The notes below the pieces were generated by a model. That model was given only the letters and a program-made list of their open reading frames with translations, was not told where the DNA came from and searched no databases. A stretch of 40,470 nucleotides of DNA from Listeria aquatica FSL S10-1188 (GTDB lineage Bacteria; Bacillota; Bacilli; Lactobacillales; Listeriaceae): NCBI RefSeq assembly GCF_000525795.1, contig NZ_AOCG01000005.1:1-40470 (forward strand), read 5' to 3'. Shown here one piece after another: positions 15,903-27,006 of this stretch. A program made the position numbers and the translations under genes. Position 1 is the first letter of the stretch, and each line of letters begins with the position of its first letter.

Positions 15903-17052
15903 ATGGGTGTTAGCAAGCGTGGGACAAAATGGCGTGCCTTTATAAGTGTAAAAAGAGAAACTGGAGGATATGAAAATAAAGCATTAGGCAGCTTTTCAAC
16001 TAAGTTTGAAGCCGTGAAAGCTGTAGAGTATGCACAATCAATTGCTTCAAAAGATGGACAAATGGCTTTTGAAGTCCCCTTTTATGAATACTTTGAATGG
16101 TTTTTTCAGAAATATAAAAAGGAATCTAGCTCAAGAAAGACTCAAGGACATTATCAAGATAGCAAGAGATACATTAAAAAACTATCTTGGAGAACTCTCA
16201 CTATCTGATTTAACTAATGATAGGTATGTGGATTTATTAAATAGGTTCTCAAAAGATTATGCACCAGCTACACTTGAAAAATTCCATACTCATATGAGAG
16301 CATGTGTAAAACAAGCTTTTGCCCTAGGACATATCTCTGTTGAGTTCACTTCTGGAAGCTCTTTAAGGGGACTAGGGGATAAGACAAAGGAGAAACCAGT
16401 CTATCAAAAATATATTGATGATGCTCAGTATAAAAAGGTTGTGCAGTATGTAGTTCAACATAGAGATAAAGACTCCTCTATCTACTACGCAATAATTTTT
16501 GCTTTATTAACAGGATGCCGATTTTCTGAAATTGTTGGACTTACCATCGATGATCTGAATTTTGAGCAGGGTTTTATAGACATCAACAAGACCTATGACT
16601 ACATTGAACCTCCTTCAAATTCGACTGATTGGCTTCCTTGTAAAAATGCCAATAGTTATCGAAAAGTAGAAATGTCACAGAATTTAGCCGAGCTTGTTAG
16701 AGAGTTATGGCAGTATCAATCAAAAAGATGCCAAGCTAGGAATATTCCAAATCCTCGTAAACAAGTTTTCTTTGATTGGCAAGAGGGGATATGTAATAAC
16801 CGAAAAGCCAATATTGAGATTAAGAAAATTCTGGTTGAGTGTGGCATAACAGATAAGCCAAAATTTTCTATGCACTGTTGCCGACATACATTTGTTTCTT
16901 TCTTAATTTATCAAGGGTATGCTGTAGAAGAAGTGGCATTAATTGTTGGTGATATGCCAGAGGAAATTAGAAAAACATACTATCATGTTTTTCAAGAATA
17001 CGATGCAAGAACTAGGTCTAAAACTCGAGGCTTAATGAACTCCCTTTTTTAA
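15903..17052 (+). CDS. int: Tyrosine integrase of the island (frame broken)
   Basis: Starts MGVSKRGTKWRAFISVKRE, an arm-type DNA-binding domain, followed by a SAM-like core-binding domain and a catalytic domain: Arg in TGCRFSEIVGL, HCCRHTF (His-x-x-Arg) and TYYHV with the nucleophile Tyr near the end. One extra A in the run at about 16176 splits it into two frames; removing it restores KNYLGELSLSDLTNDRY. Rebuilt length is about 383 residues, normal for Tn916/phage-type integrases. It lies 137 nt from attR and reads toward it, so it is the enzyme expected to act on the tRNA-Leu site. Confidence 0.88.
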
Positions 17053-17188
17053 ATCGTTATTTAATCATGAAAAAAGCGGGTGCGAAAATGGTGCGGGTAA
17101 TTGAAATGTTTTTAAAGGTATTTTATGAAAACCGCTAAATAAAAGAGATTTGAAAACTATTTAATGGTATTTTTTATCATGTGGCTCT

Positions 17189-17202
17189 GGCCGCCGGTAT
17201 CG
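17189..17202 (+). repeat. attR: 14-bp direct repeat
   Basis: Identical to 1665-1678 (tRNA-Leu 3' end). The bases before it are unrelated to tRNA-Leu; those after it resume the host sequence with a terminator at once. Inferred right junction of the island. Confidence 0.82.
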
Positions 17203-17204
17203 TG

Positions 17205-17245
17205 ATCCCCATTAATACTTATATAGTATTAATGGGGATTTTTTG
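17205..17245 (+). terminator. Strong terminator, probably the original tRNA-Leu terminator
   Basis: A perfect 15-bp stem (ATCCCCATTAATACT / AGTATTAATGGGGAT), 5-nt loop, then TTTTT. It sits 3 nt after attR, where the terminator of tRNA-Leu would lie before insertion. Confidence 0.9.
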
Positions 17246-17378
17246 ATATGAATCATGGATTTAATTAACTTTGCCTTTACATTGTCTTAAAATAACACTT
17301 ATCCAATAAATAATCTAAAAAATTTTAAGGGATGTTTGCTCGGTTTGTAGGCGGAGGGGTTTTAAAAGATTAAATCTT

Positions 17379-18041
17379 TTAAGGATGGTCACGTAAAAGG
17401 CTATCAACGAAATTTTGATAGTATTCACGATTATGCAAGGTATCGAAGGTGCATAAAATGGCTAACTCGCTATTGAATGAAATGGATGCGTTTCGAAAGG
17501 TGAATTTGGCGGTTTCATTGAAAACAAGAAGGCTATCTCCCTTTTTTAATACGAGCTCGTCACGGAGATACTCATTTTCTGGTTCAATTTGAATTTCAAT
17601 TAGGTCGGAAATAGCATGGATTAACTGGAAAGAATAAGGCTCAATTAAGAAATTCTTTGTTTGGTTTTGATGGAGAATTTCGATTTTTGTCGCTAATCCA
17701 TCACGGTAGATGAAATTGAAATCTTCACCGGAACCTAGGCTGGTCGTTTTGGCGCTACCGTCAAAGTGGTCAAGTTTGAATGGGGCCATTTTAACGATGC
17801 GCTCGGTCGAATTTTCTTGGTGGTATAAAGTGACATGGCCATGTAAGCTGATTAGGTCCCGTGTGTAACCGGGAAGGTCTGTGAAACGTGATTCTTTTTG
17901 ATATAATTTAGTGCGCGAAATGCGCAAATCGAAGTCTTTGTTTTGGAATGAACGGTCATAAGGGAAAATTAGAATTTCAATGGAATCACCGCCGTTCCAT
18001 TCGATCGTTTTATAGTCTTTTTGGTCAAGTATGATGTACAA
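17379..18041 (-). CDS. hutD: HutD-family protein (first copy)
   Basis: 220 residues of the HutD/Ves cupin-like family: WNGGDSIEILIFP near the start, FDLRISRTKL, and DFNFIYRDG in the middle. HutD occurs in histidine-utilisation operons and is proposed to limit or sense urocanate or formiminoglutamate. It is divergent from hutU, and a second, different HutD lies inside the operon (25001-25600). TTG start with GGGGGA 8 nt upstream, preceded by its own promoter. Confidence 0.82.
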   Translation of the reverse strand: MYIILDQKDYKTIEWNGGDSIEILIFPYDRSFQNKDFDLRISRTKLYQKESRFTDLPGYTRDLISLHGHVTLYHQENSTERIVKMAPFKLDHFDGSAKTTSLGSGEDFNFIYRDGLATKIEILHQNQTKNFLIEPYSFQLIHAISDLIEIQIEPENEYLRDELVLKKGDSLLVFNETAKFTFRNASISFNSELAILCTFDTLHNREYYQNFVDSLLRDHP

Positions 18042-18076
18042 AGCTTATTTCCCCCTAGTAATTGGTTATGTAATTA

Positions 18077-18105
18077 ATCATACACAAAATGAGTCTTATT
18101 GACAA
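18077..18105 (-). promoter_or_regulatory. Promoter of the divergent hutD
   Basis: On the minus strand TTGTCA (18105-18100) and TATGAT (18082-18077) are 17 nt apart. It lies 36 nt from the TTG start codon. Confidence 0.68.
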
Positions 18106-18131
18106 CTTCACGAATATGTAAAGAATTTGTA

Positions 18132-18160
18132 TTGACAAATGGTTCACAATCGGATATAGT
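18132..18160 (+). promoter_or_regulatory. Promoter of the hut operon
   Basis: TTGACA at 18132-18137 and TATAGT at 18155-18160, spacing 17 nt. The predicted start is near 18167, leaving a leader of about 250 nt before hutU. Confidence 0.82.
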
Positions 18161-18169
18161 TAGGGCGTA

Positions 18170-18184
18170 ATGTAAGCGGTTTCT
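18170..18184 (+). promoter_or_regulatory. cre site (CcpA operator) of the hut operon
   Basis: ATGTAAGCGGTTTCT fits the consensus WTGNAANCGNWNNCW at every position. It begins about 3 nt after the predicted transcript start, so bound CcpA would block transcription when preferred sugars are present. This agrees with catabolite repression of hut in B. subtilis. Confidence 0.8.
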
Positions 18185-18419
18185 CAAAATGAAAAATATT
18201 CTTTATCTTGGTAAAGAATGAAAGGGTTTTAACTGTGAAACTTTTTTCGGTTTTTTTGGAATATATCGTTAGAAGTCAGTGTTTCCAATGGTTTAACCGA
18301 TAAAAAGAAAGCGCTTAATTATAATGCCGCGGTTTCTTGTTCTATGAAAAGGAAAGGAGTGAAGTGGGAAGATAAAGGGAAGGCTTGGAATGGGAAAGCG
18401 GAGAAATGATTAGAAGGGA
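18185..18419 (+). promoter_or_regulatory. hutU leader with hairpins
   Basis: An untranslated stretch of about 235 nt. A perfect 8-bp hairpin (ATTCTTTA/TAAAGAAT, 6-nt loop) lies at 18198-18219, and GAAAGCGCTT at 18307-18316 is a weaker cre-like site. The tail is purine-rich. No HutP gene or clear terminator/antiterminator pair was found, so the control mechanism beyond CcpA is open. Confidence 0.45.
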
Positions 18420-20456
18420 ATGTATGTCAACATGATAAAGAATGATGCAATTGCAAAATCGATGACCATTAAGTTAGATGATATTTTGCCAGAAATGCCT
18501 TCTTTTACTGAAGGGATCAGGCGGGCACCTGATCGTGGATTTCGTCTTACAAAAGAACAAACAGAAATTGCGCTTAAAAATGCTTTACGTTACGTCCCTG
18601 AAAGATTTCATGAGCAAGTAATTCCTGAGTTTTTAGAAGAGCTGACAACGCGCGGACGAATTTATGCATATAGATGGCGTCCTGAAGGAAAGATTTATGG
18701 GAAATCAATTGATGACTATAAAGGGAACTGTACGGCGGCTAAAGCGATGCAAGTGATGATTGATAACAACCTTGATTTTGATGTTGCCCTTTATCCGTAT
18801 GAACTCGTTACTTATGGTGAGACGGGGCAGGTTTGTCAGAACTGGCTACAATATCGTTTGATTAAGAAATATCTTGAAGTGATGACGGAAGAGCAAACGC
18901 TTGTCGTAGAATCTGGGCACCCAGTTGGGCTATTCAAGTCTAAAAAGGATTCCCCTCGTGTTATTATCACGAATGGCTTACTTGTTGGCGAATATGATAA
19001 TTTGGATGACTGGGAAATTGCCGAGGAAATGGGGGTCACGAACTATGGGCAGATGACTGCCGGTGGTTGGATGTACATCGGACCGCAAGGAATCGTTCAT
19101 GGCACCTTTAATACACTCTTAAATGCTGGACGCTTAAAACTAGGGATTCCAGATGATGGCGATCTGGCAGGGAAGTTGTTCGTTTCTTCTGGTCTTGGAG
19201 GTATGAGCGGTGCGCAAGGAAAGGCTGCTGAAATTGCGCATGCGGTAGCAATCGTTGCAGAGGTGGATCAGTCGCGGATTGATACGCGGCTTGAACAAGG
19301 CTGGATTTCGAAGCTAGCTCAAACGCCGGAAGAAGCGATAAAACTTGCGCAGGAATCTATGGCGAAAAAAGAAGCGATGTCGATTGCTTATCACGGCAAT
19401 ATTGTCGATTTGTTGGAATATATGGATGAACATAAAATACATGTGGATCTTTTGAGTGACCAAACGTCGTGTCACAATGCTTATAATGGCGGGTATTGTC
19501 CAGTTGGGATTTCTTTTGAAGAAAGAACTCGGCTTCTTAAAGAGGACCAACCTAAATTCCAAGAGTTGATCAACAAGACACTTGTGCGACACTTTAATGC
19601 GATTAAGCATTTGGTTGAACAAGGAACTTACTTCTTTGATTACGGGAATTCTTTCATGAAAGCTATTTTTGATGCAGGTGTGATGGAAATCTCGAAAAAT
19701 GGACATGATGATAAAGATGGATTTATTTGGCCATCTTATGTAGAAGATATTATGGGACCGATGTTGTTCGATTACGGATATGGTCCATTCCGCTGGGTTT
19801 GTTTGAGCGGAAAACATGAAGATTTGGTAGCAACCGACCACGCGGCGATGGAAGCGATTGATCCAGAAAGACGCTATCAGGATCGGGATAATTATAATTG
19901 GATTCGTGATGCAGAGAAAAATCAACTGGTTGTCGGAACTGAAGCACGGATTCTTTATCAGGATGCACAAGGTCGGATTGATGTCGCGCTTAAATTTAAC
20001 GAACTTGTTCGTGAAGGCAAGATTGGTCCTGTCATGATTGGCCGTGACCACCACGATGTTTCTGGAACGGATTCGCCATTCCGTGAAACTTCAAATATTC
20101 GTGATGGTAGTAATGTTACAGCGGATATGGCTGTCCAGTGCTACGCAGGGAATGCAGCGCGTGGAATGAGTTTGATTGCTCTTCATAACGGTGGCGGAAC
20201 TGGGATTGGCAAATCGATAAATGGTGGTTTTGGTCTTGTTCTGGACGGCAGTGAGCTCGTGGATGAGATCATTCGCTCGGCAATTTCCTGGGATGTTATG
20301 GGCGGTGTTGCAAGACGAAATTGGGCTAGGAATGAACACTCGATGGAAACTTCGATTGCCTTTAATGAAGAAAAACAAGGAACGGATCACATTACGATTC
20401 CGTATTTGACGGATGATGAAGCGATTCGTGAGGCGGTTTCGAAATACGTAAAATGA
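18420..20456 (+). CDS. hutU: Urocanate hydratase
   Basis: 678 residues, the long urocanase form also found in Streptococcus pyogenes; B. subtilis has about 550. Recognised by [19 protein letters not shown], the [11 protein letters not shown] region, [29 protein letters not shown] (NAD-binding), SDQTSCHN and [14 protein letters not shown]. It converts urocanate to 4-imidazolone-5-propionate with bound NAD+ in the cytoplasm. First gene of the hut operon. ATG 18432 is the alternative start, since the AGAAGGGA site touches ATG 18420. Frame intact. Confidence 0.95.
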   Translation: MYVNMIKNDAIAKSMTIKLDDILPEMPSFTEGIRRAPDRGFRLTKEQTEIALKNALRYVPERFHEQVIPEFLEELTTRGRIYAYRWRPEGKIYGKSIDDYKGNCTAAKAMQVMIDNNLDFDVALYPYELVTYGETGQVCQNWLQYRLIKKYLEVMTEEQTLVVESGHPVGLFKSKKDSPRVIITNGLLVGEYDNLDDWEIAEEMGVTNYGQMTAGGWMYIGPQGIVHGTFNTLLNAGRLKLGIPDDGDLAGKLFVSSGLGGMSGAQGKAAEIAHAVAIVAEVDQSRIDTRLEQGWISKLAQTPEEAIKLAQESMAKKEAMSIAYHGNIVDLLEYMDEHKIHVDLLSDQTSCHNAYNGGYCPVGISFEERTRLLKEDQPKFQELINKTLVRHFNAIKHLVEQGTYFFDYGNSFMKAIFDAGVMEISKNGHDDKDGFIWPSYVEDIMGPMLFDYGYGPFRWVCLSGKHEDLVATDHAAMEAIDPERRYQDRDNYNWIRDAEKNQLVVGTEARILYQDAQGRIDVALKFNELVREGKIGPVMIGRDHHDVSGTDSPFRETSNIRDGSNVTADMAVQCYAGNAARGMSLIALHNGGGTGIGKSINGGFGLVLDGSELVDEIIRSAISWDVMGGVARRNWARNEHSMETSIAFNEEKQGTDHITIPYLTDDEAIREAVSKYVK

Positions 20457-20469
20457 AAGGCGGATACTG

Positions 20470-21735
20470 ATGATTGCTGATAAGATCCTAACAAATTTAA
20501 ATCAAATCTTTTGTCCGATTGACAAAGGAAGAGCTTTACGGGGAAGTGAAATGGGTGAAGCGAACATCATTCGACAAGGCTTTATCGCGATTCGTGAAGG
20601 AAAAATTTTGCGTGTAGCTGAAGGGGATCCGCCGGTTTCTCTCATAGGAGAACACACAAAAATAATTGACTGCAGTGGGAAAACGGCTTCTCCAGGATTA
20701 ATCGATTCGCATACACACCTTGTGTACGGTGGAACGCGTGAAAATGAATTTGCCAAAAAATTGAACGGTGTTGCCTATTTGGATATTTTGAAAGAAGGCG
20801 GCGGGATTTTAAGCACGGTGAAGGCGACTCGAGCTGCTAGTTTTGCAGAGCTTTACGAGAAAACAGCTAAACTTCTTGAGCATATGCTTGTGCATGGTGT
20901 GACAACAGTTGAAGCAAAAAGTGGCTATGGTCTTGACTGGGAAACGGAAGAGAAACAAATGAAAGTTGCACATGAACTGGATCACCGTTTACCGGTTGAT
21001 ATCATTTCGACGTTCATGGCGGCACATGCGATTCCAGAAGAATATCGTGAAAATCCAGATGGGTTTATTGATTTGATCATCGAAGAAATGCTTCCCAAGG
21101 TAAAGGCAGATAATCTAGCGGAATTTTGTGATGTATTTTGTGAATCTGGTGTTTTCACTGCTGAACAATCAAGAAAACTACTGAGTGCAGCGAAAAAACA
21201 AGGCTTCAAGTTGCGGATTCATGCGGATGAAATTGAATCTATCGGTGGTGTGAGCGTTGCAGCAGAACTTGGTGCGACGAGTGCGGAACATTTGATGGTG
21301 ATTACAGACGAGGATATTGACAAACTTAGCCAAGCAAATGTGATTGGAAATCTGCTTCCAGCAACAACGTTTAGTTTGATGGAAGACACCTATGCGCCTG
21401 CTCAGAAAATGTTAGATCATGATATGGCCATTACCCTTTCGACAGATAGCAATCCAGGTAGTTGTCCAACGGCAAACATGCAGTTCATCATGCAGCTTGG
21501 CTGTTTTGCTGATAAATTAACGCCAATTGAAGTTTTTAATGCGGTGACAATTAATGCGGCATATGTAGTGGATCGCGGTGATTCTATTGGAAGCTTAGAT
21601 GAAGGGAAATTAGCAGATATTACGCTGTTTGACGCACCAAATATTGATTATCCTCTTTATTTCTTTGCGACAAACCTTGTAACAGATGTCTATAAAAAAG
21701 GTGAACTTGTAGTTAAGAATCGCCAAATGATTTAA
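20470..21735 (+). CDS. hutI: Imidazolonepropionase
   Basis: 421 residues of the amidohydrolase superfamily. Metal and catalytic motifs: [24 protein letters not shown] and [11 protein letters not shown]. It opens the imidazolone ring to give N-formimino-L-glutamate. It begins 13 nt after hutU within the same operon and is followed 18 nt later by ftcD. Frame intact. Confidence 0.95.
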   Translation: MIADKILTNLNQIFCPIDKGRALRGSEMGEANIIRQGFIAIREGKILRVAEGDPPVSLIGEHTKIIDCSGKTASPGLIDSHTHLVYGGTRENEFAKKLNGVAYLDILKEGGGILSTVKATRAASFAELYEKTAKLLEHMLVHGVTTVEAKSGYGLDWETEEKQMKVAHELDHRLPVDIISTFMAAHAIPEEYRENPDGFIDLIIEEMLPKVKADNLAEFCDVFCESGVFTAEQSRKLLSAAKKQGFKLRIHADEIESIGGVSVAAELGATSAEHLMVITDEDIDKLSQANVIGNLLPATTFSLMEDTYAPAQKMLDHDMAITLSTDSNPGSCPTANMQFIMQLGCFADKLTPIEVFNAVTINAAYVVDRGDSIGSLDEGKLADITLFDAPNIDYPLYFFATNLVTDVYKKGELVVKNRQMI

Positions 21736-21753
21736 AAAGGAGATAAAGAAACC

Positions 21754-22653
21754 ATGGCAAAATTAGTTGAATGTATTCCGAATTTTAGTGAAGGTCAAAA
21801 TCAAGAAGTGATCGATGGTTTAGTAAAAACAGCAACGGGTGTACCAGGTGTTTCCTTGCTTGACCATTCGTCAGATCCGAGTCATAACCGCAGTGTCTTT
21901 ACACTAGTTGGAGATGAGGCGGGTATTCAAGAAGTGGCCTTCCAACTTGTGAAGTTCGCAAGTGAAAAAATTGATATGACAAAACAACATGGTGAACACC
22001 CACGTATGGGAGCAACAGACGTTGTGCCTTTTGTTCCTGTAAAAGATGTCACAATGGAAGAATGTATCGAAATTTCAAAAAAGGTGGCAGAACGAATCAA
22101 TCGCGAGCTATCGATTCCGATTTTCCTTTACGAAGAATCCGCAGCGACACCGGATCGGAAAAACTTAGCGAAAGTTCGTAAAGGTCAATTCGAAGGTATG
22201 CCGGAAAAATTAAAGGAACCAGAATGGGCACCTGATTACGGGGAACGCAAAATCCACCCCACAGCCGGAATTACTGCTGTTGGAGCACGGATGCCGCTTG
22301 TAGCGTTTAACGTGAACTTAGATACGGATAATGTGGAAATCGCGAAGAAAATTGCCAAAGTAGTACGTGGTTCGAGTGGCGGATTTAAATACTGCAAAGG
22401 AATCGGGCTTTTACTTGAAGACCGCAACATTGCTCAAGTGTCTATGAACATGGTGAACTATGAAGGAACACCGCTTTATCGGACGTTTGAAACAATCCGC
22501 TTTGAAGCAAAACGCTATGGTGTAGGAATTATTGGTAGTGAAGTGATTGGTCTTACCCCTGCCAAAGCACTAATTGATTGTGCAGAATATTATTTGCAAA
22601 TTGAAGACTTTGATGAGAAAAAACAAATTCTAGAAAATCATTTACTGGGTTAG
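21754..22653 (+). CDS. ftcD: Glutamate formimidoyltransferase
   Basis: 299 residues, the stand-alone transferase form. Starts MAKLVECIPNFSEGQNQEVI; HNRSVFTLVG and HPRMGATDVVPFVPV are family signatures. It moves the formimino group from formiminoglutamate to tetrahydrofolate, releasing glutamate. This replaces HutG-type hydrolysis, so carbon from histidine enters the folate pool. RBS AAGGAG. Frame intact. Confidence 0.95.
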   Translation: MAKLVECIPNFSEGQNQEVIDGLVKTATGVPGVSLLDHSSDPSHNRSVFTLVGDEAGIQEVAFQLVKFASEKIDMTKQHGEHPRMGATDVVPFVPVKDVTMEECIEISKKVAERINRELSIPIFLYEESAATPDRKNLAKVRKGQFEGMPEKLKEPEWAPDYGERKIHPTAGITAVGARMPLVAFNVNLDTDNVEIAKKIAKVVRGSSGGFKYCKGIGLLLEDRNIAQVSMNMVNYEGTPLYRTFETIRFEAKRYGVGIIGSEVIGLTPAKALIDCAEYYLQIEDFDEKKQILENHLLG

Positions 22654-22664
22654 GGGAGTGCGAG

Positions 22665-23291
22665 ATGAAATTAGTTGATATGAAAATTACAGAATTCGTT
22701 GATGTACTTGGTTCAGATGCGCCAGCTCCAGGTGGTGGTTCAGCTTCAGCTCTTGCTGCGAGTGTGGGTTCAGCACTTACGATGATGGTTGCGCAACTAA
22801 CAATTGGTAAAAAGAAATATGTTGAATATGATGAGTTGATGAAACAAGTATTAAAAGAAGCAACGGAAGTCAATCAAGCTTTGCTTGAAGCGATTGATAA
22901 GGATACGGAAGCATTTAATCAGGTTTCAGCTGTTTTTTCTATGCCAAAAGAAACTGATGAAGAAAAAGCAGCTCGAAAAGAAGCTATGCAAAAGGCGCTT
23001 AAGCTAGCTGCTGAAGCCCCATATGACATCATGACTTTAGCGAGTAAAGCTATTACGATTACGGGAAGAGCGGTTGGCAAGTCCAATGTTAATGCTGCTA
23101 GTGATTTGGGTGTTGCGGCGCTTAATCTTAAATCAGGATTGCAAGGAGCTTGGTTAAATGTCTTAATCAACCTTTCAGGAATCAAAGATGAAGCTTTTGT
23201 TGCAAAATACAAAAAAGATGGAGAAGCATTACTACAAACAAGCTGTGATAGAGCCGATGAAATTTATCAAGCGATTTTAGAAATCGTATAA
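22665..23291 (+). CDS. fchA: Formimidoyltetrahydrofolate cyclodeaminase
   Basis: 208 residues, mostly helical, with the nucleotide/folate signature [20 protein letters not shown] near residue 20. It turns 5-formimino-THF into 5,10-methenyl-THF and ammonia. In animals this activity is fused to ftcD; here it is separate and 11 nt downstream. Frame intact. Confidence 0.94.
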   Translation: MKLVDMKITEFVDVLGSDAPAPGGGSASALAASVGSALTMMVAQLTIGKKKYVEYDELMKQVLKEATEVNQALLEAIDKDTEAFNQVSAVFSMPKETDEEKAARKEAMQKALKLAAEAPYDIMTLASKAITITGRAVGKSNVNAASDLGVAALNLKSGLQGAWLNVLINLSGIKDEAFVAKYKKDGEALLQTSCDRADEIYQAILEIV

Positions 23292-23307
23292 AAAAGGAGT
23301 TTTCAGC

Positions 23308-24971
23308 ATGACACTTTCAGATATTGAAATTGCTCATAAAAGTGAAAAATTACCAATTGAAGATGTTGCAAAAGAAGTAGGAATTGAAAAGTCGGAGCTT
23401 GAACTTTACGGGAACTATAAAGCAAAGGTTGCTGTAGACGATTTAGAACAGGCCAAAGCAAAGCTCATTCTTGTTACGGCAATCACACCAACTCCAGCGG
23501 GAGAAGGGAAAACGACGACTTCTGTAGGTCTTAGCGATGGACTTCGGAAAATTGGAAAGAAAGCGATCAGCGCTTTGCGCGAACCTTCACTTGGACCAGT
23601 TTTTGGTGTGAAAGGTGGGGCGGCTGGTGGAGGATATGCACAGGTTGTACCGATGGAAGATATTAATCTACATTTTACAGGCGACTTTCATGCAATCGGT
23701 GCGGCTAATAATCTACTTGCGGCTTTAATTGATAACCACATTCAACAAGGAAACAAGCTTGGAATTGATAATCGCAGAATCACATGGAAGCGGGTCGTTG
23801 ACATGAATGACCGTCAGCTTCGTCATATCGTTAATGGACTTGGTGGTAAAGCGCAAGGTGTGCCTCGGGAAGATGGATTTGATATTACAGTTGCATCCGA
23901 AGTGATGGCTATCCTTTGTCTTGCGAATGATATTCATGACTTAAAAGAAAAAATTAAAAACGGATTATTATCGGCTATACACGTGATAATGATCCAATCA
24001 CAGCAGGTGATCTAAAAGCAGATGGAGCTATGGCGGCGCTACTGAAAGATGCGATTAAGCCGAACCTTGTTCAAACGTTAGAGCATACGCCAGCCTTTAT
24101 TCATGGGGGGCCATTTGCGAATATTGCTCACGGTTGTAATAGTGTACTTGCTACGAAAACAGCGATGAAATATGCGGATTATGTAGTTACAGAAGCTGGG
24201 TTTGGTGCGGATCTCGGTGCCGAAAAGTTCATTGACATTAAATGTCGGAAGTCTGGCTTAAGACCAGATGCGGCGGTTCTTGTAGCAACGGTGCGTGCGC
24301 TTAAGATGCACGGCGGCGTGGAGAAAAAAGATTTGGGTGCAGAAAACGTGGATGCAGTTGTAAAAGGCATGCCAAACTTGGAAAAACATCTTGAAAACAT
24401 TCAGAATGTTTACGGGCTTCCTGCTGTTGTTGCGATTAACAAGTTTCCTACGGATACGGATGCGGAACTGAAAGCAGTTGAGGATGCTTGTCAAAAATAT
24501 GGTGCAAATGTTGTTCTTTCTGATGTTTGGGCAAATGGTGGTAATGGTGGAGTCGAACTTGCAAAAGAAGTCGTTCGTCTTGCTGAACAACCTAATCATT
24601 TCCAGTTTGTTTATGATGATGAGGATTCACTTGAAGAAAAATTGGAAAAAATCGTAACCAAAGTTTATGGCGGAAAAGGAATCGAATTAACGCCAGCTGC
24701 TCGTAAAGAATTGAAGCACATCGAAGAAATGGGCTATGGACACTTACCAATTTGTATGGCAAAAACACAATATTCATTCTCAGATGATGCGAAGAAGATT
24801 GGGCGTCCTGAGGGCTTTACGATCACGATTAAAGAAGTTAAAATCTCTGCAGGTGCTGGCTTTGTTGTAGCTCTTACAGGAGCGATTATGACAATGCCTG
24901 GACTTCCGAAAGTGCCTGCTGCTGAAAATATTCAAGTAGATGATAACGGCGTGATTTCTGGTTTGTTCTAA
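23308..24971 (+). CDS. fhs: Formate-tetrahydrofolate ligase, frame broken
   Basis: About 555 residues when rebuilt, the usual length. ATP-binding [16 protein letters not shown], then [20 protein letters not shown] and FTGDFHAI are diagnostic. The frame breaks near 23960: one A appears to be missing in the run before CGGATTATTATCGG, after which GYTRDNDPI continues. In this operon the enzyme probably runs from 10-formyl-THF toward formate and ATP, gaining energy from histidine. The break in so conserved a gene suggests a sequencing error. Confidence 0.9.
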
Positions 24972-25000
24972 GTAGAAATGAAGAAGGAGGAGGGGAAGTC

Positions 25001-25600
25001 ATGAATAGAATTATAAGGCGAAAATCAGAGTATAAGAAGAGCATTTGGCCTGGCGGAACGACAACGGAACTTTTGATTTGGCCGGAAAAAGCGCTGTATG
25101 AAGAACGTAATTTTATATACCGGATTTCAACGGCGACTGTAAATTTGCCAACTTCGACTTTCACCTCCTTGTCTTCTTATTGGCGAGAACTGATGATTCT
25201 AGATGGCGAGATTGAACTGTTTCACGAAAGCGCTTCAAGAAGGCGAGAAGTAAAACTTTCTGCTTTTGAACAAGACAGCTTTAGCGGAGCAGAGACTACG
25301 ACAAGTTACGGGCAATGTACAGATTTCAATTTAATTTATACACCTACCTATACCGGATCATTATCTTTGATAAAACCGGAAGAAAAATATGAAATAGAAA
25401 AAGGGGCCGATTATTTTTATTATTCTTTGGTCGAAGAGATGCAGATTCGTTTTTCAGACGGTCAAACAGCCGTACTAGGGAAAGGGGACAGTCTATTTCT
25501 TCAAGCTGTTGACCAAATGACGATACAGCCGGTTGCAAATACATATTCTTCTTCTGACATTATTGCGATCGAAGCAAAAATCAGCAATATAAAAAGATGA
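25001..25600 (+). CDS. hutD: HutD-family protein (second copy, in the operon)
   Basis: 199 residues: IWPGGTTTELLIWPE near residue 15, YRISTATVN, and CTDFNLIY mark HutD/Ves. It is only distantly similar to the divergent copy at 17379-18041. It lies between fhs and the permease; RBS GGAGGAGGGG. Its role is proposed as a governor that limits pathway intermediates; no catalytic activity is known. Confidence 0.85.
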   Translation: MNRIIRRKSEYKKSIWPGGTTTELLIWPEKALYEERNFIYRISTATVNLPTSTFTSLSSYWRELMILDGEIELFHESASRRREVKLSAFEQDSFSGAETTTSYGQCTDFNLIYTPTYTGSLSLIKPEEKYEIEKGADYFYYSLVEEMQIRFSDGQTAVLGKGDSLFLQAVDQMTIQPVANTYSSSDIIAIEAKISNIKR

Positions 25601-25648
25601 TACGAAAACGTGTATAGTCATGCCCGTCATAGTGAGAGGGGACAGAAA

Positions 25649-26993
25649 ATGGCTACACAAACGTCAAATGAAAAGTCAAAATTCAGTTTGAGTGGAGCGA
25701 CATTGTATGGAATCAATGCCGTGATTGGTTCAGGAATCTTCTTATTACCCAGAACTATTTATGAAGGACTTGGACCAGCATCTTTAATTGCAATGTTAGT
25801 AGATGTATTGTTGGTATTACTTTTAGCACTTTGCTTTGCCGAAGTCGCAGGCTATTTTGATAAAAATGGCGGTGCTTTTCAGTATTCAAAAGCGGCTTTT
25901 GGAGATTTTGTCGGATTTAATGTCGGCGTGCTTGGTTGGGCGGTTACCGTTATTGCATGGGGGGCTATGGCAGCCGGCTTTGCACGTTTGTTTGTTGCAC
26001 TAGTACCATCATTTAAGCCTTTTGAAATGTGGATTGCTGTGATATTGATTATTTTACTTTCAGTTATTAACAGCTTTGGTGTGAAGACATCTAAGATTTT
26101 TACGATTACGATTACCATTGCAAAATTAATTCCAATTGTGGCCTTTGTTGTGATTGCTATTTTCTTTATTAAAGGCGGAATTAATGCTGGCAACTTTACA
26201 CCATTTGTTCAACTTGAACCGGGAAAAAATTTCCTACAAGGAATGAGCTCGTCGGCACTAGTGGTTTTCTATGCTTTCATTGGTTTTGAAGCATTACCTG
26301 TTGTTGCTGGCGAAATGCGAAATCCCAAAAAGAATGTTCCAAAAGCGATTATTATGTCGATCATCATCGTGTCTTTGCTATATTTCTTGATTATTGCTGG
26401 AACAATTGCCCAACTAGGAAATGGAATTTTGAGTACGGATACACCCGTGCAAGATGCGTTTACTAAAATAATTGGACCAGTTGGAGGATTTATCATTACG
26501 ATTGGTGCTTTGATTTCAGTAGGTGGTTTAAATACAGGGGATTCGATGATGATTCCTCGATATGCGTGTTCAATTGCTGAAGATGGCCTTTTACCAAAAG
26601 CTTTTGCAAAAAAAAAATAAGCATGAAGCACCGATTTTTTCGATTGTCGTTTCTGGTATTTTAGCCGTACTTTTAGTGATGAGTGGTTCGTTTGAACAAT
26701 TGGCTCAATTGAGTGTGTTGATGAGATTTATTCAATATATTCCAACGGCTCTTTCTGTTATTGCACTGCGCAAAAAAGGGCTCGAAGATCCAGGATTTAA
26801 AATGCGTTTCGGACCTTTTATCGCAGTTTTAAGTGTTATCGTGAGTCTTTGGATTATGTCATCTTCAAGCTTGATCAATATTATCTTTACAATGGGAGCT
26901 ATTTGCATCACGAGCATTCTTTACTTTGTGATGTACGGGAAAAAAAGGACGTCAAGGCGAAAAAAATGGAAGACTAGCAAATTAAAAACATGA
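25649..26993 (+). CDS. APC-family amino acid permease, probable histidine transporter (frame broken)
   Basis: About 445 residues with 12 predicted membrane helices. GINAVIGSGIFLLP in the first helix is the APC substrate/ion-binding signature, and GFEALPVVAGEMRNPKKNVP follows helix 6. One base in the long A-run at about 26610 breaks the frame; the second part begins NKHEAPIFSIVV. The reading of the last few residues is also unsure because of an A-run near 26943. Sitting between hutD and hutH, it most likely imports histidine. ATG 25649 is chosen for its AGAGGGGA site. Confidence 0.82.
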
Positions 26994-27006
26994 AGAGGTG
27001 TGGAAA

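Larger units (their letters stand above)
1679..17202. mobile_element. Genomic island in tRNA-Leu (about 15.5 kb)
   Basis: The segment lies between two copies of a 14-bp repeat from the tRNA-Leu 3' end. It is clearly more AT-rich than the sequence to its right. At the right end it carries a tyrosine integrase, a DUF771 protein, Tn916-type split sigma-like regulators and a Rok-like protein. The centre is a polyketide biosynthetic operon and the left end holds gene relics. No conjugation or replication genes are seen, so it looks like an integrative element that is not self-transmissible, or the remnant of a larger one. The boundary call rests on the repeat and the integrase position. Confidence 0.8.

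Noticed and set aside
18307..18316. GAAAGCGCTT as a second cre site in the hutU leader
   Set aside because: It matches only part of the consensus and lies far from the promoter; kept only as a remark.
18185..18419. HutP-type antitermination in the hutU leader
   Set aside because: No hutP gene, no series of NAG triplets and no clear terminator hairpin with a T-run were seen.
19314..20054. Long minus-strand open frame (246 codons) opposite hutU
   Set aside because: It is the antisense shadow of a conserved gene; the product shows no domain.
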